Shown here: piece after piece, positions 53,585 to 63,529 of the stretch
How the letters are laid out: each line of letters begins with the position of its first letter
Position numbering within the stretch: the first letter of the stretch is position 1
Source of the DNA: JADKCZ01 sp963786945
GTDB lineage: Bacteria > Myxococcota > Myxococcia > Myxococcales > Anaeromyxobacteraceae
Reading direction: 5' to 3'
Assembly (NCBI GenBank): GCA_963786945.1
Contig: CAWBAO010000006.1
Coordinates: 124,001-188,000, forward strand
DNA: 64,000 bases
Notes under the pieces: model-generated
Told to the model about the DNA's origin: nothing
The model's input: only the letters and a program-made list of their open reading frames with translations
The model's database searches: none
Translations under genes and position numbers: made by a program

Positions 53585-54247
53585 ATGGACGGCTCGGTCG
53601 CCAACATGCGTCGCCTGGGACCCCCCCGCAGCGGCATCGCGGAGCGGATCTGGAACGCCGCCCGGGTCGAGTTCTCCCGCCGCGGCTACCACGGAGCGCG
53701 GGTGCAGGGCATCGCCCGCGGCGCGGCCTGCAACGTGGCGCTCATCTACCGCCACTGGTCCTCCAAGAAGGCCCTCTACCTCGACATCCTCCGCAGCGTC
53801 TGGCTGGAGGCCGCCGCCGACATCGCCGAGGTGGTCGAGCACGGTCCCGGCGGGGCGGCCGCGGTGGTGGCCGCCTACCTCGACGCCATGATGAAGGACC
53901 AGATGGGCGCGCAGCTGCTCATCCGCGAGTACCTCGACGGCGCCCCGCACCTGGCCCAGCTGGCCGGCGACGATCCCTCGCTGCTGGAGCCGGTGCGCCG
54001 CGCCGCCGCGGCCATCGCCCTGGCCGATGGGCGCGACAGTGGCATCGACCCGGTGCTGGCGGTGGTGACCGTCGGCGGGCTGGCGGCGCTGCTGGCCTCC
54101 GCGCAGGAGGCCTCGCGCCCGTTCGTCGAGACGCCGCTGCCGCCCGAGACCTGGCGCCGCCACGTCCACGAGCTGCTGCTGCACGGCCTCTCGCCGTGCC
54201 CGGGCCACCAGGGCCAGGCCGGCCTCTCGGCGACCTCGCCGGCGTGA
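53585..54247 (+). CDS. TetR-family transcriptional regulator
   Basis: A 220-residue regulator. The HTH spans ARVQGIARGAACNVALIYRHWSSKKALYLDI near residue 40. The C-terminal domain is helical and unassigned. The ATG at 53585 is chosen, with 53606 possible; neither has a good ribosome-binding site. It is divergent from dinB and followed by a convergent DUF2892 gene. Confidence 0.82.
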   Translation: MDGSVANMRRLGPPRSGIAERIWNAARVEFSRRGYHGARVQGIARGAACNVALIYRHWSSKKALYLDILRSVWLEAAADIAEVVEHGPGGAAAVVAAYLDAMMKDQMGAQLLIREYLDGAPHLAQLAGDDPSLLEPVRRAAAAIALADGRDSGIDPVLAVVTVGGLAALLASAQEASRPFVETPLPPETWRRHVHELLLHGLSPCPGHQGQAGLSATSPA

Positions 54248-54250
54248 GCC

Positions 54251-54266
54251 GCCGGCTCTAGCCGGC
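54251..54266. terminator. Hairpin between convergent tetR and DUF2892 genes
   Basis: GCCGGC-TCTA-GCCGGC is a perfect 6-base stem with a 4-base loop. It lies at the 3' ends of both genes and overlaps the DUF2892 stop. It could serve both strands; there is no T-run. Confidence 0.32.
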
Positions 54267-54476
54267 CTCGCCGGCCCGCCTCGTCCCCAGCCTGCGAAGG
54301 ATCAGCTCCGCCGGGCAGAAGCCGGTGAGGGCGCTCTGGAACAGGTTGAACCCCACGAAGGCGGAGAGCCAGAGCCAGCCCCGGTGGAGGAAGAGGGGGC
54401 TCGCGTCGGCGCCGAGGCCGAGGCCGGTGAGGATGAGGAGGCCGGCCAGGATGTGGATGGCCTTGTCGGTGTTCAT
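54258..54476 (-). CDS. DUF2892 (YgaP-like) small membrane protein
   Basis: A 72-residue protein with two hydrophobic helices and the DUF2892 end motif NLFQSALTGFCPAELILRRLG. Such proteins usually partner with rhodanese or sulfur-transfer proteins. No rhodanese lies next to it. Start ATG at 54476. Confidence 0.75.
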   Translation of the reverse strand: MNTDKAIHILAGLLILTGLGLGADASPLFLHRGWLWLSAFVGFNLFQSALTGFCPAELILRRLGTRRAGEAG

Positions 54477-54585
54477 GAGGACTCCGTTCGTGAGAGGGGG
54501 CTCCCGGTCCGAGCCATGATCACCCCGGGGAGGTTCGGGAATTCGCTGCATCGCCGCGCGGCGACTTTGGACTAGTCTCCTCCGC

Positions 54586-55701
54586 ATGAAGGCCGACGTG
54601 GTGGTGATCGGGGCCGGGGTGCAGGGCTGCGCGGTGGCGTGGCGGCTGGCGCGCGCCGGCCGCTCGGTGCTGGTCCTGGAGCGGGCCATCCCGGGCGCCG
54701 AGGCCTCCAGCGCCGCCGGCGGCATCCTCTCGCCCGGCGTCGAGGCCCTCGAGCCCGGGCCGTTCTACGCGCTGGGGCGGGCCTCGCTGGCCCGCTACCC
54801 CTCCTTCGTCGAGGCGCTGGAGCGGGAGAGCGGCCTGGCGGTCGGGCACCGCGGCGGCGGCACGCTGGAGGTGGCCTTCGACGACGACCACGCCCGGCTG
54901 CTGGCGGGCCGGGCCGCCAAGATCCAGTCGGCCGGCCTCCCGGTGACGGTCCTCGACGACGCCGAGGTGCGCCGGCTGGAGCCGGGCCTGTCGCCCGAGG
55001 CGCGCGGCGCCCTCTGGTTCGAGGACGAGGGGTCGCTCGACCCGCGGGCGCTGGGCCGGGCGCTGTCGTCGGCGGCGCAGCGGGCCGGGGCCGACTTCAT
55101 CACCGGGCGGGTGCTGGCCATCCGCCACCAGGGCGGGCGCGCCGTGGGCGTGGACCACGAGCGGGGGCCGATCGAGGCTGGCGCCGTGGTGCTGGCGGCC
55201 GGCGCCTGGAGCCTGCAGGTGGCCGGCCACGGCCTGCCGCCCGGCGCGGTGCGCCCGGTGCGCGGGCAGATCGCGGTGGTGGAGACCCGGCCGCCGCTCC
55301 TCACCCGCGTGGTCTTCTCCGGGCACGGCTACGCGGTGCCCCGCGCCGACGGCCGGATCCTGCTCGGCTCCACCATGGAGGAGGTGGGCTTCGAGAAGGC
55401 GGTCACCGCCGGCGGGCTGCGCCACGTCCTCGAGGTGGGCATCGGCCTGGCGCCGGCCCTGGCGCGGGCGCCGGTGGTGGAGACCTGGTCCAACTTCCGC
55501 CCCGCCAGCCCCGACGGCGAGCCCATCCTCGGCCCGGGCGCCGTGCCCGGCCTCTTCTACGCCACCGGCCACACCCGCAACGGCATCCTGCTCTGCCCCA
55601 TCACCGCCGACGCCATCGCCGCCTGCGTGCTGGGCGAGCCGCCGCCGGTGGAGCTGGCGCCGTTCTCGGCGCGGCGCTTCGGGGCCGGGGGCACCGGGTA
55701 G
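54586..55701 (+). CDS. thiO: Glycine oxidase ThiO
   Basis: A 371-residue FAD-dependent oxidoreductase that makes iminoglycine for thiazole synthesis. The FAD motif is VVVIGAGVQGCAVAWRLARAG. SSAAGGILSPGVEA and the C-terminal FYATGHTRNGILLCPITAD are ThiO-typical. No other thiamine gene is nearby. Upstream a perfect 14-base palindrome TCGCCGCGCGGCGA (54551-54564) lies before the start; no ribosome-binding site is evident. Confidence 0.82.
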   Translation: MKADVVVIGAGVQGCAVAWRLARAGRSVLVLERAIPGAEASSAAGGILSPGVEALEPGPFYALGRASLARYPSFVEALERESGLAVGHRGGGTLEVAFDDDHARLLAGRAAKIQSAGLPVTVLDDAEVRRLEPGLSPEARGALWFEDEGSLDPRALGRALSSAAQRAGADFITGRVLAIRHQGGRAVGVDHERGPIEAGAVVLAAGAWSLQVAGHGLPPGAVRPVRGQIAVVETRPPLLTRVVFSGHGYAVPRADGRILLGSTMEEVGFEKAVTAGGLRHVLEVGIGLAPALARAPVVETWSNFRPASPDGEPILGPGAVPGLFYATGHTRNGILLCPITADAIAACVLGEPPPVELAPFSARRFGAGGTG

Positions 55702-55722
55702 CCGGGACCGGGTGGCGCCGTC

Positions 55723-56739
55723 CTAGGCGATGGCGCGGCCGATGGCCCCGGCGATGACCCGCACCTGCCGCATCAGCTCCTCGAACTCCACCGGCGTGAG
55801 CGACTGCTGCCCGTCGCTGAGCGCCTGCTCCGGCCTGGGGTGGACCTCCACGATGATGGCGTCGGCCCCGGCGGCGATGCCGGCTCGCGCCATGGCCGGC
55901 ACGTGGGCCCGGATGCCGATGCCGTGGGAAGGATCCACCACCACCGGCAGGTGGGTCAGGGCCTTCAGGACCGGCACGGCGTTGAGGTCCAGCGTGTTGC
56001 GGGTGGCGGTCTCGAAGGTCCGGATGCCCCGCTCGCACAGGGCCACCTGGTAGTTGCCGTGGGCCACCACGTACTCGGCCGCCATCAGCCATTCCCGGAT
56101 GGTGGCCGACGGGCCGCGCTTCAGCAGGATGGGCTTCTTCACGCCGCCCAGCTTCTTCAGCAGCGAGAAGTTCTGCATGTTGCGCGCCCCCAGCTGGAGG
56201 ACGTCCGCGTACTCCAGGCACATGGGCAGGTCGTCCGGGTCCATCACCTCGGTGACCACCTTGAGGCCGGTCTGCTCGCGCGCCTCGGCCAGCAGCTTGA
56301 GCCCCGCCTCGCCCAGCCCCTGGAACTCGTAGGGGCTGGTGCGCGGCTTGAAGGCGCCACCGCGCAGGAAGCGTGCCCCGGCCGCCTTGACGGCGTGCGC
56401 CGCCGCCAGGAGCTGCTCGCGCGACTCCACCGAGCACGGGCCCGCCATGACCACGATGGCCCGCCCGCCCAGCGGGACGCCGCCCACGTCGATGACGGTG
56501 TCGTCCGCCTTCACCTCGCGGCTCACCAGCTTGAACGGCTGCGAGACCCGCAGCACCTCCCGCACGCCGGGCAGCCCCTCGAACGGCGAGCCCTCCAGGC
56601 CACCCTTGTTGCCGGTGATGCCGATGGCGGTCCGCTGGGCGCCGGGGATGGCGTGGGGCGTCAGGCCCAGCGACCGGATCCGCTCCACCACCCCCTCGAC
56701 CTCCTCGGCGGTGGCGCCCTGCTTCATCACGATCAGCAT
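55723..56739 (-). CDS. aroF: 3-deoxy-7-phosphoheptulonate (DAHP) synthase
   Basis: First enzyme of aromatic amino acid biosynthesis, 338 residues. It is of the AroF/type I-beta class with an N-terminal ferredoxin-like domain (MLIVMKQGATAEEVEGVVER) that can bind an aromatic effector. The barrel shows VVMAGPCSVESREQLL, LRGGAFKPRTSPYEFQG and VVDPSHGIGIRA. Convergent with thiO. It is the last gene of the minus-strand run. Confidence 0.93.
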   Translation of the reverse strand: MLIVMKQGATAEEVEGVVERIRSLGLTPHAIPGAQRTAIGITGNKGGLEGSPFEGLPGVREVLRVSQPFKLVSREVKADDTVIDVGGVPLGGRAIVVMAGPCSVESREQLLAAAHAVKAAGARFLRGGAFKPRTSPYEFQGLGEAGLKLLAEAREQTGLKVVTEVMDPDDLPMCLEYADVLQLGARNMQNFSLLKKLGGVKKPILLKRGPSATIREWLMAAEYVVAHGNYQVALCERGIRTFETATRNTLDLNAVPVLKALTHLPVVVDPSHGIGIRAHVPAMARAGIAAGADAIIVEVHPRPEQALSDGQQSLTPVEFEELMRQVRVIAGAIGRAIA

Positions 56740-56781
56740 CCGCTGGCTCCCTCGGGCCGGGCCGGGCCGCCCCGGCCCATC

Positions 56782-58215
56782 TCAGCTGCCCACCAGGCCC
56801 CGGTACAGCTCCCGGTACCGCCCGGCGCTGCGCGCCCAGGAGTGGTCCAGCGCCATCCCCCGCCGCATCATGGCGTGCCAGGCCCGCCTGTCGCGGTAGA
56901 GGTCCAGCGCCCGCCGCACCGCGGTGACCAGGGCGCGCTGGTCGTAGTCCTTGAAGACGAAGCCGGTGCCGTGCCGCCAGCCGTCGAAGTCCTCGACGGT
57001 GTCGGCCAGCCCACCCACCCGGCGCACCACCGGCACGGTGCCGTAGCGGAGCGAGTAGAGCTGGTTCAGGCCGCAGGGCTCGAAGCGGCTGGGCATGAGG
57101 AAGAGGTCGGCGCCCGCCTCGATGCGGTGGGCCAGCCCCTCGTCGAAGCCGATGCGGACCGCCAGCCGGTGGGCGTGGTGGCGAGCCGACTCGCGGAGCG
57201 CCTCCTCCCAGTCGAGCCGCCCGCTCCCCAGCACCGCCACCTGCAGCTCGCGCCGGAGCAGCTCGGGCAGCGCCGCCAGCAGCAGGTCGATCCCCTTCTG
57301 GTCCACCAGCCGCCCCACCAGCGCCACCAGCGGCACGTCGGGGCGCGCCGGCAGCCCCAGCTCCTCCTGCAGGGCGCGCTTGCAGGCGGCCTTGCCGGCC
57401 AGCCGGTGGGCGTCGAAGTGGGCCCGCAGGTGCGGATCGGTGGCGGGGTTCCACTCGGCGGTGTCGATGCCGTTGAGGATCCCGGTGAGGGCGCCGGCCC
57501 GCGCCCGCAGGATGCCGTCGAGCCCCTCGCCGCCCTCGGGGGTGGTGATCTCCCGCGCGTAGGTGGGGGAGACGGTGGTGATGGCGTCGGCGAAGGCCAG
57601 CCCCGCCTTCATCAGGTTGAGGCGGTCGTGGAACTCCACGCCGTCGGGCCGGAACAGCTCCCAGGGGAGGCCGAGCGCCGGCAGCAGCTCCTTGGCGTAG
57701 GACCCCTGGTAGGCGAGGTTGTGGATGGTGAAGACCGTCCGGGTCCGCGCCAGCGCCGGGTCGGCGGCGTGCTCGTGGCGCAGCAGCCAGGCCGCCAGCG
57801 CGGTCTGCCAGTCGTTGAGGTGGAGCACCGCGGGCTGGTGGCCGAAGGCGGCCGGCACCTCCAGCCCGGCGCGGCACAGGTAGGCGAACCGCTCGGCGTT
57901 GTCGCCGTACTCGTGGCCGTGCTCGGCGTAGAGGGCCCGGCGCGAGCCGAAGAAGCGATCGTGCTCGACGAGGTAGTGGGTGAGGCGCCCGCGCGTCCGC
58001 CACCAGACCGTGGTGGCCTCGCCCCACACCCGCACCGCCTGGTCTCGCCGGCTGAAGCCGCTCCTGGCGGCGTCGATGAAGCCGTAGCGCGGCGAGACCA
58101 CCGCCACCGTGTCGCCGGCCTCGGCCAGCGCCGCCGGCAGCGCGCCCAGCACGTCCCCGAGCCCGCCGGTCTTGGAGAACGGCGCCACCTCCGAGGCGAG
58201 GAAGAGCACCTCCAT
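56782..58215 (-). CDS. glgA: Glycogen synthase GlgA
   Basis: A 477-residue GT5 enzyme adding glucose from ADP-glucose to alpha-1,4-glucan. The N-terminal KTGGLGDVLGALPAAL is the ADP-glucose site, and the C-terminal SRFEPCGLNQLYSLRYG has the catalytic Glu motif. It lies 4 bases after galT, in one operon. Confidence 0.95.
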   Translation of the reverse strand: MEVLFLASEVAPFSKTGGLGDVLGALPAALAEAGDTVAVVSPRYGFIDAARSGFSRRDQAVRVWGEATTVWWRTRGRLTHYLVEHDRFFGSRRALYAEHGHEYGDNAERFAYLCRAGLEVPAAFGHQPAVLHLNDWQTALAAWLLRHEHAADPALARTRTVFTIHNLAYQGSYAKELLPALGLPWELFRPDGVEFHDRLNLMKAGLAFADAITTVSPTYAREITTPEGGEGLDGILRARAGALTGILNGIDTAEWNPATDPHLRAHFDAHRLAGKAACKRALQEELGLPARPDVPLVALVGRLVDQKGIDLLLAALPELLRRELQVAVLGSGRLDWEEALRESARHHAHRLAVRIGFDEGLAHRIEAGADLFLMPSRFEPCGLNQLYSLRYGTVPVVRRVGGLADTVEDFDGWRHGTGFVFKDYDQRALVTAVRRALDLYRDRRAWHAMMRRGMALDHSWARSAGRYRELYRGLVGS

Positions 58216-58219
58216 GCCG

Positions 58220-59223
58220 CTAGACGACGACCTTGCGGAGGAACTCGGCGGCCTCCTCGGGCGGGACCGGGTTGATGTGGAAGCCCGAGCCCCACTCGAA
58301 GCCGGCCACCTGGGTGAGGGCCGGCATCACCTCGAGGTGCCAGTGGTAGCTCAGGCTGGGGGCGTCGCGCAGCGGGTTGGAGTGGAGGATGAAGTTGAAG
58401 GGCGGATCGCCCAGCGCCGGCCGAGAGCCGGCGCAGCGTGGTCCGGAGCGCCTGCGCGCAGAAGGCCGATCCGCTCCTTGGGCTCGGCCTCGAAGTTGGA
58501 CTCGTGCCGCTTGGGCACCATCCAGGTCTCGAAGGGGCTGCGGGGCGCCCACGGCGTGAAGACCACGAACTCCTCGTTCTCGAAGACCAGCCGGGCCCGG
58601 TCCTTGCGCTCCTGCGCCACCACGTCGCAGAAGATGCAGCGCTCGCGGTGCTCGAAGTGGCGGCGGGCGCCGTCGATCTCGTCCTGCACCTGGCGCGGCG
58701 TCACCGGCAGCGCGATGAGCTGCGAGTGGGCGTGGTCCATGGAGGCGCCGGCCTGCTGCCCCTGGTTCTTGAAGAGCAGGATGTAGCGGAAGCGCTGGTC
58801 GTTGCGCAGGTCGAGGATGCGCGCCTTGTAGGCGAACAGCACCTCGGTGACCTCCTGGTCGGAGAGGTCCTTGAGCTGCTGGTCGTGCTGGTCGGTCTCG
58901 ATCACCACCTCGTGGGCGCCGATCCCGTTCATCGCGTCGTAGATGCCCTCGGCCTTGCGGTCCAGGTCCCCCTCGATCTTGAGGGCCGGGAAGCGGTTGG
59001 GCACCACCCGCACCTTCCAGCCCGGCCCGTTGGGGTCCATGGAGGGCGGCCGCCCCTGCACGTAGACCTCGCGGGGCGTCTTGTCCTCCTGCCCGGGGCA
59101 GAACGGGCAGAGGCCGGCCCGGGGCTGCACCAGGGGGTGGGCGAAGTCGCTGGGCCGGATGGCCCGGTCGGTGGCGATGATCACCCAGCGGCCGCCGATG
59201 GGGTCGCGGCGCAGCTCGGGCAT
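58220..59223 (-). CDS. galT: Galactose-1-phosphate uridylyltransferase (two frame breaks)
   Basis: About 333 residues. It has zinc/substrate motifs CPFCPGQEDKTPREVY, the active-site ASMDHAHSQLIALPV with the nucleotidyl His, and ERCIFCDVV. The C-terminus reads HWHLEVMPALTQVAGFEWGSGFHINPV. The frame changes twice: at about 58451-58461 (after ERIGLL) and at about 58414-58421 (before ALGDPPFNFILHSNP). Each is repaired by deleting one base. It converts Gal-1-P and UDP-Glc to Glc-1-P and UDP-Gal, feeding the neighbouring glgA. Confidence 0.9.
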
Positions 59224-59226
59224 GGC

Positions 59227-60408
59227 TCAGCTCCTCCCCGGCGCCGCGGCCTCGTCCCGATCGACGGGGACCCGGAGCAGCGTGGCCGCCACCACCGCCG
59301 CCACCCCCATGAGCACGCCGCCCGCCACGTAGGGGAAGCCGAAGGAGACGTGGCTGTAGGTGAAGGTGCCGGCCTCCGGGCCGATGATCCGCCCCATGGC
59401 CGAGGCGCTCTCGCCGATGCCGAGCGTCCCGCCCTGGTCCTCCCTCTTGGCCATCCGCGAGAGCAGCGAGGAGATGGAGGGCTGGACCAGCCCGGAGCCG
59501 ACCGACATGGGGGCCAGCACCGCCAGCATGGCGCCCAGCGTCCCGACGTAGGGGAGGAAGACGAAGGTGACCGCCTGCAGCGCCAGGCCCACCACCAGCA
59601 GCCGGGTCTCGCCGAAGCGGCGCGTCAGCGGGCCGATCAGGCCGCCCTGCATCACCACCGCCACCACGCCGATGTAGGCGAAGACGAAGCCGACGTGGGC
59701 CTGGTCGAGCTGGAAGACGTCCTTGGCGAGGAGCGAGAAGGTGGCCTCCAGCGCCGCGAAGGCCAGGATGGCGATGAAGCTGGTGAGCAGCAGCCGCCGG
59801 ATGCCCGGGTGCCTCAGCTCGCCGGTCAGCGCCGCGAAGCGCCGCTGGTGGGGGGCGGCGACGCGCTGCGCCGGCTCGGGCAGGATGATCCAGGCGGCCA
59901 CCAGGTTGGCCAGCGACAGCGCGGCGGCGGCGTAGCCGGGGGCGGCCAGCGAGTAGTGGGAGAGCCAGGAGGCGAGGGCCGGGCCGAGGATGAAGCCGAG
60001 CCCGAAGGAGGCGCCGATCATCCCCATGCCCTTGGCGCGGTTCTCCACCGTGGTGACGTCGGCCACGTAGGCCCGGGCGATGGCCAGGTTGGCGGTGGCC
60101 GCGCCGGCGAAGAGGCGCGAGGCCAGCAGCCAGCCGAAGTCGGGCGCCAGCGAGTAGCCGACGAAGCCGACCGCCGTCATGCCGATGGAGACCAGCAGCA
60201 CCGGCCGCCGCCCCACCCGGTCGGAGAGCCGCCCCCAGATGGGCGCGAAGACGAACTGCATGGCCGAGTAGCCGGTGAGCAGCAGCCCGATCCAGGCGGT
60301 GGGGGCCCCCAGCTCGGCCGCGTAGCGCGGCATCACCGGGATGACCATCCCGAAGCCGAGGAGGTCGACGAAGACGACGAGGAAGAGGATGCCGAGCTGC
60401 TTGTTCAC
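59227..60408 (-). CDS. MFS transporter (TetA/DHA1-like)
   Basis: A 393-residue carrier with twelve predicted helices and the MFS motif GRLSDRVGRRPVLLVSIG between helices 2 and 3. It resembles TetA-type drug/H+ antiporters (LFLVVFVDLLGFGMVIPVMP, RAYVADVTTVENRAKGMG). Substrate unknown. Linked by a 3-base gap to galT, so sugar export or efflux is possible. Confidence 0.85.
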   Translation of the reverse strand: MNKQLGILFLVVFVDLLGFGMVIPVMPRYAAELGAPTAWIGLLLTGYSAMQFVFAPIWGRLSDRVGRRPVLLVSIGMTAVGFVGYSLAPDFGWLLASRLFAGAATANLAIARAYVADVTTVENRAKGMGMIGASFGLGFILGPALASWLSHYSLAAPGYAAAALSLANLVAAWIILPEPAQRVAAPHQRRFAALTGELRHPGIRRLLLTSFIAILAFAALEATFSLLAKDVFQLDQAHVGFVFAYIGVVAVVMQGGLIGPLTRRFGETRLLVVGLALQAVTFVFLPYVGTLGAMLAVLAPMSVGSGLVQPSISSLLSRMAKREDQGGTLGIGESASAMGRIIGPEAGTFTYSHVSFGFPYVAGGVLMGVAAVVAATLLRVPVDRDEAAAPGRS

Positions 60409-60481
60409 GGTCGGGGACCATAGCCGAAAAGGCCCCGCGGGACAGTCCCCGAGTGACCGGACGGCCCGGTGCCGCGCCGGC

Positions 60482-61327
60482 TCAGCCGCCCAGCAGGTGC
60501 GGCGCGTACACCTGCTCGTCGCCGAGCGGCGCCCGCTGGTGCATCCGGGCGTGGACCTCGAGCAGCGTGGTCACGGCGCGCCGTCCCGCCGGCCCCAGCG
60601 CCAGGGAGTGCTGGTTGACGTAGAGGTCGACGTGCTGGCGCATCACCGCCTCGTCCAGCTCCTGGGCGTGGCGCCGCACGTAGGGCGAGAGGCCGCCGCC
60701 CGCGGCCCGGGCCGCCTCCAGGCTGGCGCGGATGAGGCCGTCGAGCCGGCGCAGCGTCCCGGCACCCAGGGACCGCCGCGCCACGATGCCGCCGAGGGGG
60801 ATGGGGGCGCCGGTCCGCTGCTCCCAGGCCTCGCCGAGATCGAGCAGCCGGGCCAGCCCCCGGGCGGCGTAGGTGAAGCGCCCCTCGTGGATGATGACCC
60901 CGGCGTCCACCTCGCCCCGCGCCACCGCCGCCTCGATGGCGGAGAAGACCATGAAGCGCTTGTGCGCCGCGTCGGGGTGGACCAGGGAGAAGAGCAGGTG
61001 GGCGGTGGTCTGGCGGCCGGGGATGGCGACCGTGGAGCGGGCCGGGTCGAAGGCCACCCCGGGCCGCGCCACCAGCAGCGGCCCCACCCCCCGCCCCAGC
61101 GCCCCGCCCGACTCGAGCAGCGCGTAGGTCCCCACCACCTCCGGCAGCACGCCGTAGCTCAGCTTGGTGACGTCGAGCCGGCCGGCCAGCGCCCACTCGT
61201 TGAGCGTCTGCACGTCCTCGTGCACCACCTCGAGCCGCAGGTCGCCGGTGTCGAGCCGGCCGTTCACCAGCGCGTCGAAGATGAAGGTGTCGTTGGGGCA
61301 GGGGGAGATGCCGAGCGTGAGCCTCAT
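60482..61327 (-). CDS. mqnD: 1,4-dihydroxy-6-naphthoate synthase MqnD
   Basis: A 281-residue enzyme of the futalosine menaquinone pathway. It has the periplasmic-binding-like fold starting LTLGISPCPNDTFIFDALVN, with LDVTKLSYGVLPEV and GVIIHEGRFTY. MqnD produces the naphthoate precursor. Its presence shows menaquinone is made by the futalosine route, consistent with a menaquinol-linked nitrate reductase. The rest of the pathway is not in the window. Confidence 0.92.
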   Translation of the reverse strand: MRLTLGISPCPNDTFIFDALVNGRLDTGDLRLEVVHEDVQTLNEWALAGRLDVTKLSYGVLPEVVGTYALLESGGALGRGVGPLLVARPGVAFDPARSTVAIPGRQTTAHLLFSLVHPDAAHKRFMVFSAIEAAVARGEVDAGVIIHEGRFTYAARGLARLLDLGEAWEQRTGAPIPLGGIVARRSLGAGTLRRLDGLIRASLEAARAAGGGLSPYVRRHAQELDEAVMRQHVDLYVNQHSLALGPAGRRAVTTLLEVHARMHQRAPLGDEQVYAPHLLGG

Positions 61328-61335
61328 GCCGCCAC

Positions 61336-63520
61336 CTACACCCGCCAGTTGACGCCGTCGAAGTCGCTGTCGGGGACGGTCACCGAGACGAAGCCGTAGC
61401 GGGGCAGGCGCTCCACCTCCACCTGGCTGCGCAGCACGTGGACCGCCAGCGAGACCTTGTCACCGGCGGCCAGGCCGACCTCGGCGAAGGGGATGGTGAG
61501 CTCGAGCACGTCGAGGAAGGCGGCCTGCCCGGCCGTCACGCCGCCCGGGGCCCGGCCCTCGCGCCGCTGGCCGTCGGGCACGAGGTCGAAGTCCACCTCC
61601 ACCTGGCGGCCGCGGCAGGCCAGCTCGACGCGCAGGTGGTTCCCCACCTCGGTGGCCCGGGGCGAGGACTCGGCCGGGTCGAGCCTGAGGTGGAGCGCCC
61701 CGAGGTCGAAGCCGAAGCGGAGCAGCGCGAAGGCGTGCGAGCCGCCGTACATCGAGCCGCGCGGCTGGCCCGGCCGGTAGAGGCCGGACCCCTGCCACTC
61801 GAAGAAGGTGGTCTCCCGCCCGTCCAGCATGGGCGTGAAGAGGAGGGTGGGATCGCGCAGCGGCCGCGCCTCGGCGCTGGCGGCGGCCGCCTCCACCCGC
61901 TTGATGGGCCCGAGCGCCTCGGCCGGCGGCGGCGCCCCCACCAGCCGCGCCGCCCGCGCCACGTGGCCGCGGAAGAGGGCGTCGAACTCGGCCAGCTGCT
62001 CGGAGGTGAAGTCCTCGCCGTACCACCAGAACCAGTCGGAGCCCTCGGCGGCGTAGCAGTGGCGCCGCGCCCGGGCCAGCCGATCGGCGTCGCGGTTGCC
62101 GGCCCGCTCGGCCGCCTCGACGGCGTCGCGCGCCTTGCCGAGGGCGGTCCAGCCCTGGCGGTCCTCGGCGTGGCCGATCCAGATGCGGTAGGAGGCCTCG
62201 ATCCAGCTCCCCGAGTGGATGCGGGGGATGGCCGGTCCGGGCGCGTCGCGGACCGCGTCGCCCACGGTGGTGGTGGTGATCTCCGGCCGTCCCTCGAGCC
62301 GGGTCCAGAGCGCGTCGAGGAAGTCGCGCCCCGAGCTCGGGTAGTGCTCCCAGGCGTTCTCGCCGTCGAGGAAGACGCCCACCGTGGCCGGCCCGGACTG
62401 GCCGTCGCGCGCCCAGGCCCGGCCGATCTCCTCGACCCGCCCGGTGAAGTCGGCGGCCGCCTCGTCGGCCGCGGCGTGGGCGTAGTTGAAGCCGATCAGG
62501 TCGGAGAGGGCGCGGTCGCGGAAGAGCATCTTCAGCTCCCGCCCTCCGCCGGCCGCCACCCGCCACGGCCGGTAGAGCGGCCCCGGCGCGGGTCACCTCG
62601 GGCGGCAGCGAGTGGAGCAGCACCCCCTCGTCGGAGCAGGCCCAGCCCACCCCCTCGCCCGCCAGCACCTCCAGCGCCTCGGGCGAGACCGAGCCCTCGG
62701 CCGGCCACATCCCGGCCGGCGCCGCGCCGAAGCGCCGGGCGTGGCTCTCCATGGCCTCGCGCACGTGCCAGCGGGCGTCCTCCACGCGGCGGAAGCGCGG
62801 CGGCAGCTCCAGCCCGGGCAGCGCCCGGTGGGCGGCGTCGCTGTCGCAGATGAGCGGCAGGATGGGGTGGTAGTAGGGCGTCGAGCTCAGCTCCACCTGG
62901 CCGCGCTCGGCCAGCGCCCGCCAGCGCGGCACCACCGCCGCCAGCAGCTGGCGCTGCGCCGCCAGCAGCTCGTCGACGTCCTGGGCGTCGAAGCCCTGCC
63001 CCTTGTCGCGGAGCGCCTGCAGGCCGGGCAGGTCGTGGAGCCCGCCGAAGCCGATCCAGGAGAGGTTGAAGAGCACCTGCAGGTCGGTCAGCTCCTGCAC
63101 CGTGAAGCCGGCGGCCACCCGGGGCAGGTCGACGGCGCGCAGGTCGCGCCCGCGGCGGTGGAGCAGCTCCCAGTAGCGCGGCAGCGGCCGGATGTTGGTC
63201 TCCCAGTCGACCATGAAGAACTGGCGCAGCACCGCCTCCCGCTCCTCGAGCGAGAGGTCGGCGGCGGGGCGGGCGGTCAGGTCGAGGAAGCGGTCGCGGG
63301 CGGTGCCGGCCACGTACTCCTCCAGCTGCTCGAGGAGCACCGGCGTGAAGTTGACGGTGCAGCGGATGCCGGGGTGCCGCTCCAGCATCCAGGCCATGTC
63401 GTAGTAGGCGCGGGTGGCGTGGAGCCGCACCCAGGGCATGAGGTACTCGCCCGTCTCCGGCTCCCGGTAGAGGGGCTGGTGCATGTGCCACAGGAAGGCG
63501 AGGCGGACCTGGGGGACCAA
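61336..63520 (-). CDS. GH57 family alpha-glucan-active enzyme (one frame break)
   Basis: About 728 residues. It opens with FLWHMHQPLYREPETGEYLM (conserved region 1) and has the catalytic nucleophile Glu in GMWPAEGSVSPEAL and a catalytic Asp in VFLDGENAWEHYPSSGR. It probably acts as amylase, branching enzyme or glucanotransferase on glycogen; this is not resolvable by eye. The frame breaks at the CCCC run 62581-62584: EVTRAG before, PLYRPWRVAAGG after, repaired by deleting one base. A TTG start at 63520 follows GAGG; no ATG fits. Confidence 0.9.
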
Positions 63521-63529
63521 CCCTGGACC

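Noticed and set aside
58225..59223. galT as a true pseudogene
   Set aside because: Two breaks might suggest decay, but both are single surplus bases and all catalytic motifs are intact, as in the other interrupted genes.
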